Source: JBLHGN01 sp047616325
Lineage (GTDB): Bacteria; Pseudomonadota; Gammaproteobacteria; Pseudomonadales; Cellvibrionaceae
Direction of reading: 5' to 3'
Length of the DNA stretch: 22,752 nucleotides
Assembly (NCBI GenBank): GCA_047616325.1
Contig: JBLHGN010000022.1
Coordinates: forward strand, 1 to 22,752
The notes under the pieces were generated by a model, which did not search any database, was not told the DNA's origin, and saw only the letters and a program-made list of their open reading frames with translations. Both the position numbers and the translations under genes were made by a program. Below are positions 15,901 to 22,117 of this stretch, piece by piece (position 1 is the stretch's first letter; each line of letters starts with the position of its first letter).

Positions 15901-18900
15901 GAAAGAGGTTGAAATACCCAAGACCGAGCAATTTGTTGCCCGTACTGAAGAGTTGCGCGAGCTGGCAGTTGGTCATCTTATTCGCCTGAGAGACGCAGCG
16001 AAAGACGGTCGACATCAAGTAGATCCGCGGATGTTGTCGTTGGTTATGGCCGAGGAGATGGCGCTACTTCTCGATGCTGATCAATTATTGAACCGCTGGA
16101 AGGTTACTGGCTGCCACGTGGCTGAGCTTGATGAATTGCTAAAAGAATTGACGGTGCTGGAAGAGGGTGCACGTCAGGCAAATCTTTACGCAATGGAAAA
16201 ATTAAGTGCATTACTTAAGCAACTGCACGAAAGCGCGATAGCGCAAGCTCAGCCCCCAACTCCCGAGTTGTTTGACGTGCTACACCTCGGTCACGAGGGC
16301 TTACTCGATATGGTAGACGCCGTGGCTGCCGGCCAAAACGCGTTACCGCCTCCAGAAACGTTGATGACCAAGCTAGCACATGCTTTAAAGTCTTTGGTTC
16401 CAGCGTCTGAGCCGCTTCAATACAACCAAATTGCTGAACAGGACGAAGCTGATTCCATAGATGACGAGGCGATTGATTACGGCAATATTCCTACGATTGA
16501 TACCTCCGAATCTGAATTTGATACTGATTCAATTGTTTACGAAGAATCGTTTGCCAATGAAGAGCCCTTAGCGGGTGAAGAGCCATCAACAGATGAACAG
16601 CCCTCAGCCAGCGAGGGGCCTCTCTTTATCGACGAGGTGTCAATAAACGAAGACAGTGCTCAGGCCGACTTGGCGGGCGAATTAAAAGCGCTCGATACTT
16701 TCCATGACGTGCCTGAGATCATGCAGGGTAGCGAAGCACATTCGGAAGATGCAGGCCCTCCCTTTGAATCCGCAGCGGCGGAGGATTCGCATTTCGGTCA
16801 AGAGCTCGATCTTACCGATGAAAAGTCAGTAGAAATAGAAGCGCATAATCTAGGCGAAAATGATCGGTCTGCCTCAGGCGGTTCAGGTGATGCCGAAACG
16901 ACTAGCCCCACCGCCTCGATACCGATTAAAGTTGAAAAACCCACTCCGGTATCTAGTCAAATAGACATCATAGACACCAGCCATGAAGATTATGATGAGG
17001 ACATACTAGAGATATTCCTAGAAGAGGCTCAGGAGCTGTCTGAAGAATTGGACGAAGCCATCCATAGGTGGCAATCAAACTGGTCGGATACCGACAGTGT
17101 GGACGCCATCACTCGCGTGCTTCACACCCTTAAAGGCGGGGCACGACTTGCCGGTCTCAATAACATGGGCCAGCTGACTCACGAATACGAAAGTTATCTA
17201 CTAGGTGTTGATTATTCAGATATTGACGAACATTTCTTTAACCAAATCCATAAATACCAAGACCAGGTTCTGCGGGCTGTACGTGCAATAAAATCCTTTC
17301 TGGACGGCGATGAGGTTGTACAAGAACCAGTTGTACAAGAACCAGTTGTACAAGAGCCAGTTGCGGAACCCTATACGGAAGAGTCGACCGATTGGTTGGA
17401 AGAAGAGAAAGAACAGGCTTTCCCCGCACTTTCTGAAACTTCTGACGCTGTCGCTAGCGAAGAGGGGCAGCCAGATCAGCAAGATATCGATCGATCCAAC
17501 GTTGTGAAATTTAAAGCCAAGCCGAGAGAAATTCCTCGCGCAATTAGTGTCCGCAGTGATGGCGGTGACTTTGAAATGCCGAGTGTATCGGGGGGGGGGC
17601 AGGCCTCACCCGTTGCAATGAAAAAATCGGGCCCGCAGGAGGTCGTAAAAGTCTCCGCCGAACTGCTCGAAGAACTAGTAAATCTGGCGGGCGAGACTTC
17701 TATTAGCCGCAGTCGTTTGGAGCAGCAAATAAGCGATTTCAGTTTCTCCTTAGATGAAGTTGACTCAACTTTGCATCGTCTTCAGGAGCAGTTGCGCCGC
17801 CTCGATATTGAGACTGAGGCGCAGGTGATATTTCGCCAAGAACAAATGCAAGCGCACGAAGAATTCGACCCTTTGGAAATGGACCGATACTCCCACCTGC
17901 AACAATTGTCTCGTTCTTTGAACGAGTCGGCATCAGACTTGGTGGATTTAAAAACAGATCTCAACGACAAATTAAAAGACACCGAAACCCTGTTGCTACA
18001 GCAATCACGCATCAACACCAACTTGCAAGAAGGGCTTATGCGCTCGCGCATGGTGCCCTTTTCTAGGTTGGTGCCACGCTTGCGCCGAATTGTGCGTCAA
18101 GTGGCGTCTGAATTGGGGAAAGAGGTTAGTTTTGAGCTAGATAATATAGAGGGCGAATTGGATCGTTCTGTGTTGGAGCGTATGGTGGCGCCATTCGAAC
18201 ATATGCTGCGTAATGCTGTAGACCACGGTATAGAAATGCCCGAGGCGCGGATAGCTGCAGGCAAACCTGAAAGTGGTCGTATTGTTCTTGCCCTAGGGCG
18301 TGAGGGTGGTGACGTGCTTATTCGTCTTGCCGACGATGGGCGCGGCATCGATTTAAAACGCGTGCGTGAAAAAGCCATAGAGCGTGAACTGATGAGTTCA
18401 GAGGCGGACCTTAGCGACCACGATATTATGCAGTTTATTCTACACGCAGGTTTCAGTACCGCAGATAACGTCACCCAAATTTCTGGTCGGGGCGTGGGAA
18501 TGGACGTGGTATACGCTGAAATTAAACAGCTCGGCGGGGCAGTAACCATCAATTCAAGTTGGGGTAAGGGTACAGAATTTGTTGTTCGTCTTCCCTTTAC
18601 CCTAAGCGTAAACAGAGCCTTGATGGTCGTTATCGGTGGCGATAATTACGCTGTGCCGCTAAGTTCAATCGAAGGTATTGTAAGAGTTAGCCCCTTCGAG
18701 CTTGAGCATTATTATTCGAATCCAGAAGCACAATTTGAATATGCCGGTGAGAATTATCATGTTCGTTATCTGGGCGGATTGCTCTCTACTGGCACGAAAC
18801 CCAAACTTGAGGGGCAGACTCTGCCTTTGCCCGTGCTGCTTGTAAGGTCTGCGGAACATACCATGGCGCTGCAGGTAGACCGATTAATGGGCAGCCGCGA

Positions 18901-19474
18901 GATAGTGGTAAAGAGTCTCGGGCAGCAATTCAGTAGCGTATTTGGTTTGTCCGGCGCAACCGTAATGGGCGATGGCTCGGTGGTTGTCATCATCGATCCA
19001 CACGCACTGGTGCGCCAGGAAATTGCTCGTGCGGCCTTCCAGTTGGAGCAGGGCCAGGAGGGTGGTTCATTAATTGCGCCGCAGCGAGTCGAGCGTATCA
19101 AAACCATCATGGTGGTGGATGATTCGGTGACTGTTCGTAAGGTAACTACACGCTTCCTTGAGCGTGAAGGATTTGACGTGATTACGGCTAAAGACGGCGT
19201 TGACGCCCTCAGGGTTTTGCAAGAAGATCTACCAGATCTTATGCTGTTGGATATTGAAATGCCTCGAATGGACGGGTTTGAGGTGGCTAAAACGGTGCGT
19301 AGTACTAAGCGTTGGCAGCATCTTCCCATTATCATGATTACCTCGCGTACCGGCGACAAGCATCGCGAGCACGCCTTAAGTTTGGGGGTAGATAGATACT
19401 TGGGCAAACCGTATCAGGAAGACTTACTGCTCGAGAGCATGAATGAACTGTTAGAAAAGGAACACGTGCATTAA
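12971..19474 (+). CDS. chpA: Multi-HPt chemosensory histidine kinase ChpA (PilL)
   Basis: ChpA is the CheA-like kinase of the twitching chemosensory system; it phosphorylates PilG and PilH. The 2167 residues run: an N-terminal FimL-like region with an HPt-like site at H49; degenerate HPt-like bundles near D370 and A485; an acidic linker (about 560-690); canonical HPt domains at H728 (FHTLKGSGRM), H917 (LHTLKGSAKM) and H1385 (LHTLKGGARL); a degenerate bundle between the last two; a linker with three VVQEP repeats and a poly-Gly site coded by ten G; the dimerisation domain (about 1555-1640); an HATPase with N1748 and DDGRG (1788-1792); a CheW domain (about 1855-2000); and a receiver with D2050/D2051 and phosphoacceptor D2094. 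P. aeruginosa ChpA has about 2470 residues and more phosphotransfer modules. The kinase and receiver residues are intact. Confidence 0.97.
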   Translation: MGDKRNFAALEWVIGEISDTLREARYSLEAYVEDPKDTTRLRFCLTHIHQVQGSLLMVEFHGAALLAEEMEQTAQAILNNAVSNMPEAHEVLMRALLQLPIFLDHVKTTKDDNPAVILPLLNDMRAVRKESYLSETNLFSPDLSPLKTVSGPRHAVLNDEQKLRRVLKKLREMYQFAAASVLRGIKVDENLDYLDKVLTRLELLTRGTVCHPTWEISAALIDGLKLDEIELTVAVRGLLRYIARELRILGDKTPQTLNAMPKEGLLKNLLYYVAQAEESRHNQEKSQRVASVKSKYKLQAALFGAHDTRGKGRSTDGILQSPDPEAIKSVVVALQDELSNIKHVLDLSLTGRGSIDDLKEVMPTVKRVADTLAVLGIGNLRKQMIEQSESLERISEANSIDETALMLVAQKIIEIEQRLHAIGKSAGKRPDLDAVTEREVEIDSAKLAVIRECINGLERAKESIVEYISSQWDKKHLENVGELMAKIYGGLHMIPLDRSSNIIKACSRFIEEQLLGTEQQPNFTVLEALADAIASIEYYLERLTENMHVDADSLLDVAEESVMSLGYKVESIIPTAQVNADTAALAYVEPRETFSTPSSVEIPVEVEKSDSAFADNADEHVLEQAPETAVAQDVAALGESVKDEGLQVETELQPLENIKVNEPGTLAKQEVASPDTGAEIESDIDDEIIEIFIQEAGEVLETLAEHFPKWRAAASDTDSLVIVRRAFHTLKGSGRMVEANDIGELAWSIENMLNRLIDRSIRLKPQVHNIIEAVLELVPYLVEAFEARKANPHLELTGKYAAWARAISEGNYPDELTEPLKPAFVESCSVPIQDDTLELSSDAASFTEQELLLESQSYGNFDTSESEDDKGNDTVLQEIFSSEAMLHLETIEQYISEMEREAPLYTMPSDALQRALHTLKGSAKMAQVWPIAEITEPLEHFAKELISYQVAINDDVLQLIRDAVVYIRYGLDQIGSGKEVEIPKTEQFVARTEELRELAVGHLIRLRDAAKDGRHQVDPRMLSLVMAEEMALLLDADQLLNRWKVTGCHVAELDELLKELTVLEEGARQANLYAMEKLSALLKQLHESAIAQAQPPTPELFDVLHLGHEGLLDMVDAVAAGQNALPPPETLMTKLAHALKSLVPASEPLQYNQIAEQDEADSIDDEAIDYGNIPTIDTSESEFDTDSIVYEESFANEEPLAGEEPSTDEQPSASEGPLFIDEVSINEDSAQADLAGELKALDTFHDVPEIMQGSEAHSEDAGPPFESAAAEDSHFGQELDLTDEKSVEIEAHNLGENDRSASGGSGDAETTSPTASIPIKVEKPTPVSSQIDIIDTSHEDYDEDILEIFLEEAQELSEELDEAIHRWQSNWSDTDSVDAITRVLHTLKGGARLAGLNNMGQLTHEYESYLLGVDYSDIDEHFFNQIHKYQDQVLRAVRAIKSFLDGDEVVQEPVVQEPVVQEPVAEPYTEESTDWLEEEKEQAFPALSETSDAVASEEGQPDQQDIDRSNVVKFKAKPREIPRAISVRSDGGDFEMPSVSGGGQASPVAMKKSGPQEVVKVSAELLEELVNLAGETSISRSRLEQQISDFSFSLDEVDSTLHRLQEQLRRLDIETEAQVIFRQEQMQAHEEFDPLEMDRYSHLQQLSRSLNESASDLVDLKTDLNDKLKDTETLLLQQSRINTNLQEGLMRSRMVPFSRLVPRLRRIVRQVASELGKEVSFELDNIEGELDRSVLERMVAPFEHMLRNAVDHGIEMPEARIAAGKPESGRIVLALGREGGDVLIRLADDGRGIDLKRVREKAIERELMSSEADLSDHDIMQFILHAGFSTADNVTQISGRGVGMDVVYAEIKQLGGAVTINSSWGKGTEFVVRLPFTLSVNRALMVVIGGDNYAVPLSSIEGIVRVSPFELEHYYSNPEAQFEYAGENYHVRYLGGLLSTGTKPKLEGQTLPLPVLLVRSAEHTMALQVDRLMGSREIVVKSLGQQFSSVFGLSGATVMGDGSVVVIIDPHALVRQEIARAAFQLEQGQEGGSLIAPQRVERIKTIMVVDDSVTVRKVTTRFLEREGFDVITAKDGVDALRVLQEDLPDLMLLDIEMPRMDGFEVAKTVRSTKRWQHLPIIMITSRTGDKHREHALSLGVDRYLGKPYQEDLLLESMNELLEKEHVH
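17315..17359 (+). repeat. 15-bp tandem repeat x3 in chpA (VVQEP)
   Basis: GTTGTACAAGAACCA is repeated three times head to tail, the last with one silent change, coding VVQEP at residues 1449-1463, and then decays into VAEP. It lies in the linker after the H1385 HPt domain. Units are a multiple of three, so copy-number change would only alter linker length. Confidence 0.95.
17590..17599 (+). repeat. Homopolymer of ten G inside chpA
   Basis: Ten consecutive G code the end of S1540 and G1541-G1543, in the linker about 15 residues before the kinase dimerisation domain. Gain of one G brings a TAG at 17704-17706 into frame; loss of one G brings a TGA at 17619-17621 into frame. Confidence 0.95.
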
Positions 19475-19486
19475 TGTCAGGAGTGA

Positions 19487-20401
19487 ATGCACTTGTCCGA
19501 ACTTAGGTTAGGGCTGCTTGCCGACAGCAGCATTCAGCTCAGCAACCTAAAAAGTATTGTTGCCAGTGCCAATTACACCGTTACGGCTGCTTTATTAACA
19601 CGCTCCGACAACCTCAAAAACATTCCCGAAGTGGATCTGTGGGTGGCTCGCATAGATGGCGAAGATCGAGATTCAAAATCCTTTCTCGAATATCTCGACA
19701 GTCTTGAGATACCGGTTATCTACGATGAGGCGGACAGCTACTCCTCTCTGGATGTTGATGAGCGCGCGAAAAGATTTTCAAAAAAAATTCTGGTCTGTGG
19801 CTCTGAATCGGCAAAAAATACTAGAAATGTCGAGCGGGCCACTAGTATTTGGGTCTTAGCGGCATCTGCGGGCGGTCCCGAGGCCGTTATAGAATTTATT
19901 AAACGAATACCCAAAGAAGTAAAAAATGTGGCGTTTGTGTATGTGCAGCATATCGATGGCGCTATGGCTCTTCCTCTATGTAAGACTTTGGGGCGCCACA
20001 CCTCGTGGCCGGTGGTATACGGTGACAGCGCACACGTATTATTTGAGCAATCTATTTATGTGGTTTCGCCCAACCATCAGGTGGAGTTCGATGATGTTGG
20101 CCGAATTAGCCCCCTGGGTAGCCCCTGGAGCACGCTATACCGCCCCTCGGTAGATGAGGTTGCCGCAAAAGTGGCCTTACGTTTTGGCAAAGAGAGCGGG
20201 CTGATTGTTTTTTCTGGAATGGGCGACGACGGTGTCAAGGCGTGTAAATTGATGAAGCGTACCGGAGGACAGGTATGGGCGCAGAGTTTGTCGAGCTGTA
20301 AGATAGACTCGATGCCAAAAGAAGCTATCGCCACACAATGTGTTTCTTTTACCGGTAACCCGGAGCAACTGGCGGATCATTTTTTAGCGTCCTTAATGTA
20401 A
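19487..20401 (+). CDS. chpB: CheB-type methylesterase ChpB with degenerate receiver domain
   Basis: ChpB removes methyl groups from PilJ, opposing PilK. The C-terminal methylesterase domain (about 120-300) has the expected triad: S127 in VLAASAGGPEA, H155 in YVQHIDG and D248 in SGMGDDGV. The N-terminal part of about 110 residues looks like a receiver fold (GLLADSS at 9-15, then PEVDLWVARID at 47-57), but the position of the phosphoacceptor Asp appears to be R55, so phosphorylation control is probably lost. Start choice: the ATG at 19487 is only 3 bases from AGGAG (19479-19483), while the in-frame TTG at 19493 has 9-base spacing, so the true protein may begin two residues later. It follows chpA by 12 bp. 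Confidence 0.93.
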   Translation: MHLSELRLGLLADSSIQLSNLKSIVASANYTVTAALLTRSDNLKNIPEVDLWVARIDGEDRDSKSFLEYLDSLEIPVIYDEADSYSSLDVDERAKRFSKKILVCGSESAKNTRNVERATSIWVLAASAGGPEAVIEFIKRIPKEVKNVAFVYVQHIDGAMALPLCKTLGRHTSWPVVYGDSAHVLFEQSIYVVSPNHQVEFDDVGRISPLGSPWSTLYRPSVDEVAAKVALRFGKESGLIVFSGMGDDGVKACKLMKRTGGQVWAQSLSSCKIDSMPKEAIATQCVSFTGNPEQLADHFLASLM

Positions 20402-20428
20402 AACTACGATAATCACTGGGTTATTGCT

Positions 20429-20929
20429 ATGAGCAACGATAGACTACGTCACAATTCGGCCATTCAGGAAATACCCTGCTTTCTGGTCACCATGGGTGAA
20501 AGCACACTGTTGTTGCCAACAACCGCTGTGGCAGAAATGGTTTCAATTAAACCGCTAGAAGCCATCGCAGGAGCACCTGTGTGGTTGGCCGGGATGTATG
20601 ATTGGCGAAACTTAAAAGTGCCTGTGATTTCACTGGAAGTGCTAAATGGAGAGATTGAAGAGGCGGTCCTTAATGTTAAAGGGCGCATCGCTGTGCTCAA
20701 TAGTACTGGCGTGGATGAAGCGGTGTCCTTTGTTGCAATTCACACGCAAGGCATACCTCGTATGACCCGCGTAAGTGAGCAGGATATTGTTGAAAACGAA
20801 GAAGCACAGAGAAAACACTTTGATCTGTTAAGGGTTAAGGTGGGCTTGGAGGAGTTTGTCATTCCGGATATACCATCGCTCGAATCGTTGTACTTGTCTT
20901 ATCTGCAGTCAACAGAAGCAGGCTCATAA
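20429..20929 (+). CDS. chpC: CheW-like adaptor ChpC
   Basis: ChpC is the second CheW-like protein of the Chp system and may connect other receptors to ChpA. The 166 residues hold one diverged CheW domain: LVTMGESTLLLPTTAVAEMV (19-38), IAGAPVWLAGMYDWRNLKVPVISLE (46-70) at the CheW centre with W58xxN60 in place of the usual VRG, and a C-terminal VIPDIPSLES segment. The start ATG has only a weak GGG upstream. It lies 27 bp after chpB and is the last Chp gene here; chpD and chpE, which follow in P. aeruginosa, are absent. Confidence 0.93.
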   Translation: MSNDRLRHNSAIQEIPCFLVTMGESTLLLPTTAVAEMVSIKPLEAIAGAPVWLAGMYDWRNLKVPVISLEVLNGEIEEAVLNVKGRIAVLNSTGVDEAVSFVAIHTQGIPRMTRVSEQDIVENEEAQRKHFDLLRVKVGLEEFVIPDIPSLESLYLSYLQSTEAGS

Positions 20930-20988
20930 GCAATATGCTGATGCTTTTTGGTGCGAAGCTCCCAGTTTTATTAGTCTTTGATGGCTAC

Positions 20989-21015
20989 GGTGCCACTTGG
21001 GAGGGATGTGGCGCC
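20989..21015 (+). other. 8-bp hairpin between chpC and the cold-shock gene
   Basis: GGTGCCAC (20989-20996) can pair with GTGGCGCC (21008-21015) with one G-U pair and an 11-base loop. No T-run follows, so it is not a standard terminator. It could stabilise the 3' end of the chp transcript, as it ends 17 bp before the cold-shock promoter. Confidence 0.4.
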
Positions 21016-21032
21016 GAATTGAGAAATAATAG

Positions 21033-21060
21033 TTGACTTGGCAGTTGAGCTGTTTATAAT
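21033..21060 (+). promoter_or_regulatory. Strong sigma-70 promoter for the cold-shock gene
   Basis: TTGACT (21033-21038), a 16-bp spacer and a perfect TATAAT (21055-21060) form the best promoter in the window. Transcription would begin near 21067, leaving a leader of about 145 bases before the ATG at 21213, a typical feature of cold-inducible csp genes. The leader contains a palindrome, GTAAG-T-CTTAC (21076-21086). Confidence 0.75.
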
Positions 21061-21212
21061 TTAACTGGCTTGAAAGTAAGTCTTACATTATGCGCACCAT
21101 TTCGAAGTCCCATCTTAGTACCTCGTCCTGTTTCATAAGTAATAGCAACACTTCCAGCCAACCGGTCTTTTTTTAAAAGGCTCAAATTACTCATGAAAAA
21201 ATAGGAAAAAAT

Positions 21213-21419
21213 ATGTCTACTACTACTGGCACAGTAAAATGGTTTAACGAATCTAAAGGTTTTGGCTTTATCGAGCAAGAATCTGGTCCAGACGTTTTTG
21301 CTCATTTTAGCGCCATCTCAGGTTCAGGCTTCAAAACTTTAGTTGAAGGCCAAAAAGTACAGTTTACTGTTACTACTGGTCAAAAAGGCCCGCAAGCTGA
21401 GAACATCGTAGCACTTTAA
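21213..21419 (+). CDS. Cold-shock domain protein (CspA family)
   Basis: This small nucleic-acid chaperone binds single-stranded RNA and DNA and melts mRNA structure in the cytoplasm. The 68 residues are one complete cold-shock domain: GTVKWFNESKGFGFIEQE with RNP1 KGFGFI (15-20), RNP2 VFAHF (28-32) with A in place of the more common V, and the closing GPQAENIVAL. AGGA lies about 7 bases before the ATG. It has its own promoter, a long leader and a strong terminator, so it is a monocistronic unit unrelated to the Chp operon. It cannot be told from sequence alone whether it is cold-induced or constitutive; the leader favours regulation. Confidence 0.97.
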   Translation: MSTTTGTVKWFNESKGFGFIEQESGPDVFAHFSAISGSGFKTLVEGQKVQFTVTTGQKGPQAENIVAL

Positions 21420-21502
21420 TTCTTTTATCTGGTTATCGTTGCAAGCTGTAAGGCTATGTTTGGTGACTGAAGTTATTTAAAAGAATGCTGAGAATATAAA
21501 AT

Positions 21503-21533
21503 AAAAAGGTAAGACTTCGGTCTTGCCTTTTTT
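21503..21533 (+). terminator. Intrinsic terminator, probably bidirectional
   Basis: A stem of about 13 pairs is built on AAAAAGGTAAGAC and GTCTTGCCTTTTT around a UUCG tetraloop closed by C-G (21515/21520). T-runs on both strands let it end the cold-shock transcript and also any marR transcript arriving from the other side. Confidence 0.92.
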
Positions 21534-21548
21534 CTGTTTTAAACCAAG

Positions 21549-21988
21549 CTAATCCAGTTGTATATTATCCAGGCGACGCAGAAGTGTGCTTAGTAAGTTG
21601 CGCTCGTCACCATTTAGCTGCTCTAATATTCTACTCTCGTAAGCCCGAGCTATCGGAATAATCTGTCGGTAAACTTCTTTGCCCTTGTCCGGCAAGTCTA
21701 AAACGGACCGTCTTTTGTCGTTTGGGTCAAAGTGGCGCCATAATAACTTGGCCGATAGCAATTTACTCACTGCGCGAGACACGGCTACTTTATCCATGGC
21801 GGTGCGCGCCGCAACTTGTGCCGCTGATAAATCAGGGGCTTCGCCTAAAACCGCCATTCATGACGAGAAATCTGAAACTGCTGTTCATATTTATCGGCTA
21901 GTGCCTAGCTTATACGATTGGCGAGTACCGACAATCTGTAGGGTAAAAACTCTCCCAGGCGCAGCACGTCTTCGGTTGGTGGTGTCAT
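21549..21988 (-). pseudogene. MarR-family transcriptional regulator, disrupted
   Basis: Read from an ATG at 21988, the sequence gives a normal MarR N-terminus (MTPPTEDVLRLGEFLPYRLS, then VLANRIS) but meets TAG at 21907-21905 (codon 28), where relatives usually have Ser; a TCG-to-TAG change would explain it. The same frame continues as ALADKYEQQFQISRHEWR to 21851. The rest of the protein, MAVLGEAPDLSAAQ to NIQLD, lies in another frame from 21857 to 21549. That part holds the winged helix (AMDKVAVSRAVSKLL and DPNDKRRSVLDL). So there are two lesions: a stop and a frameshift. The 102-residue downstream ORF could still be made but lacks the N-terminal dimerisation helices. It faces away from the dioxygenase gene and probably once controlled it. 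Confidence 0.85.
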
Positions 21989-22074
21989 TCATAGCTAAAA
22001 GTCGGCTTCAGTTGTTTTGCCTGCACATGCTTACATATCTAACTAATATTCTTTTGTAATGCAATCCATTCTAT

Positions 22075-22091
22075 ACGAGACATGATCTCGT
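22075..22091. promoter_or_regulatory. Palindrome in the marR-hpd intergenic region, possible operator
   Basis: ACGAGA (22075-22080) and TCTCGT (22086-22091) form a perfect 6-bp inverted repeat around CATGA. Its size and position between the divergent regulator and dioxygenase genes fit a MarR-type operator. A 9-bp direct repeat, TGCACATGC, at 22022-22030 and 22091-22099 flanks it. Confidence 0.4.
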
Positions 22092-22117
22092 GCACATGCC
22101 GCATAAGGCTGAAGTTT

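Noticed and set aside
18766..19407. Minus-strand 213-codon ORF inside chpA
   Set aside because: It is a long antisense shadow with serine/arginine-rich low-quality composition, opposite the CheW and receiver domains.
21054..21305. 83-codon minus-strand ORF over the cold-shock leader and gene
   Set aside because: It overlaps a strong promoter, the leader and a certain cold-shock gene, and resembles no family.
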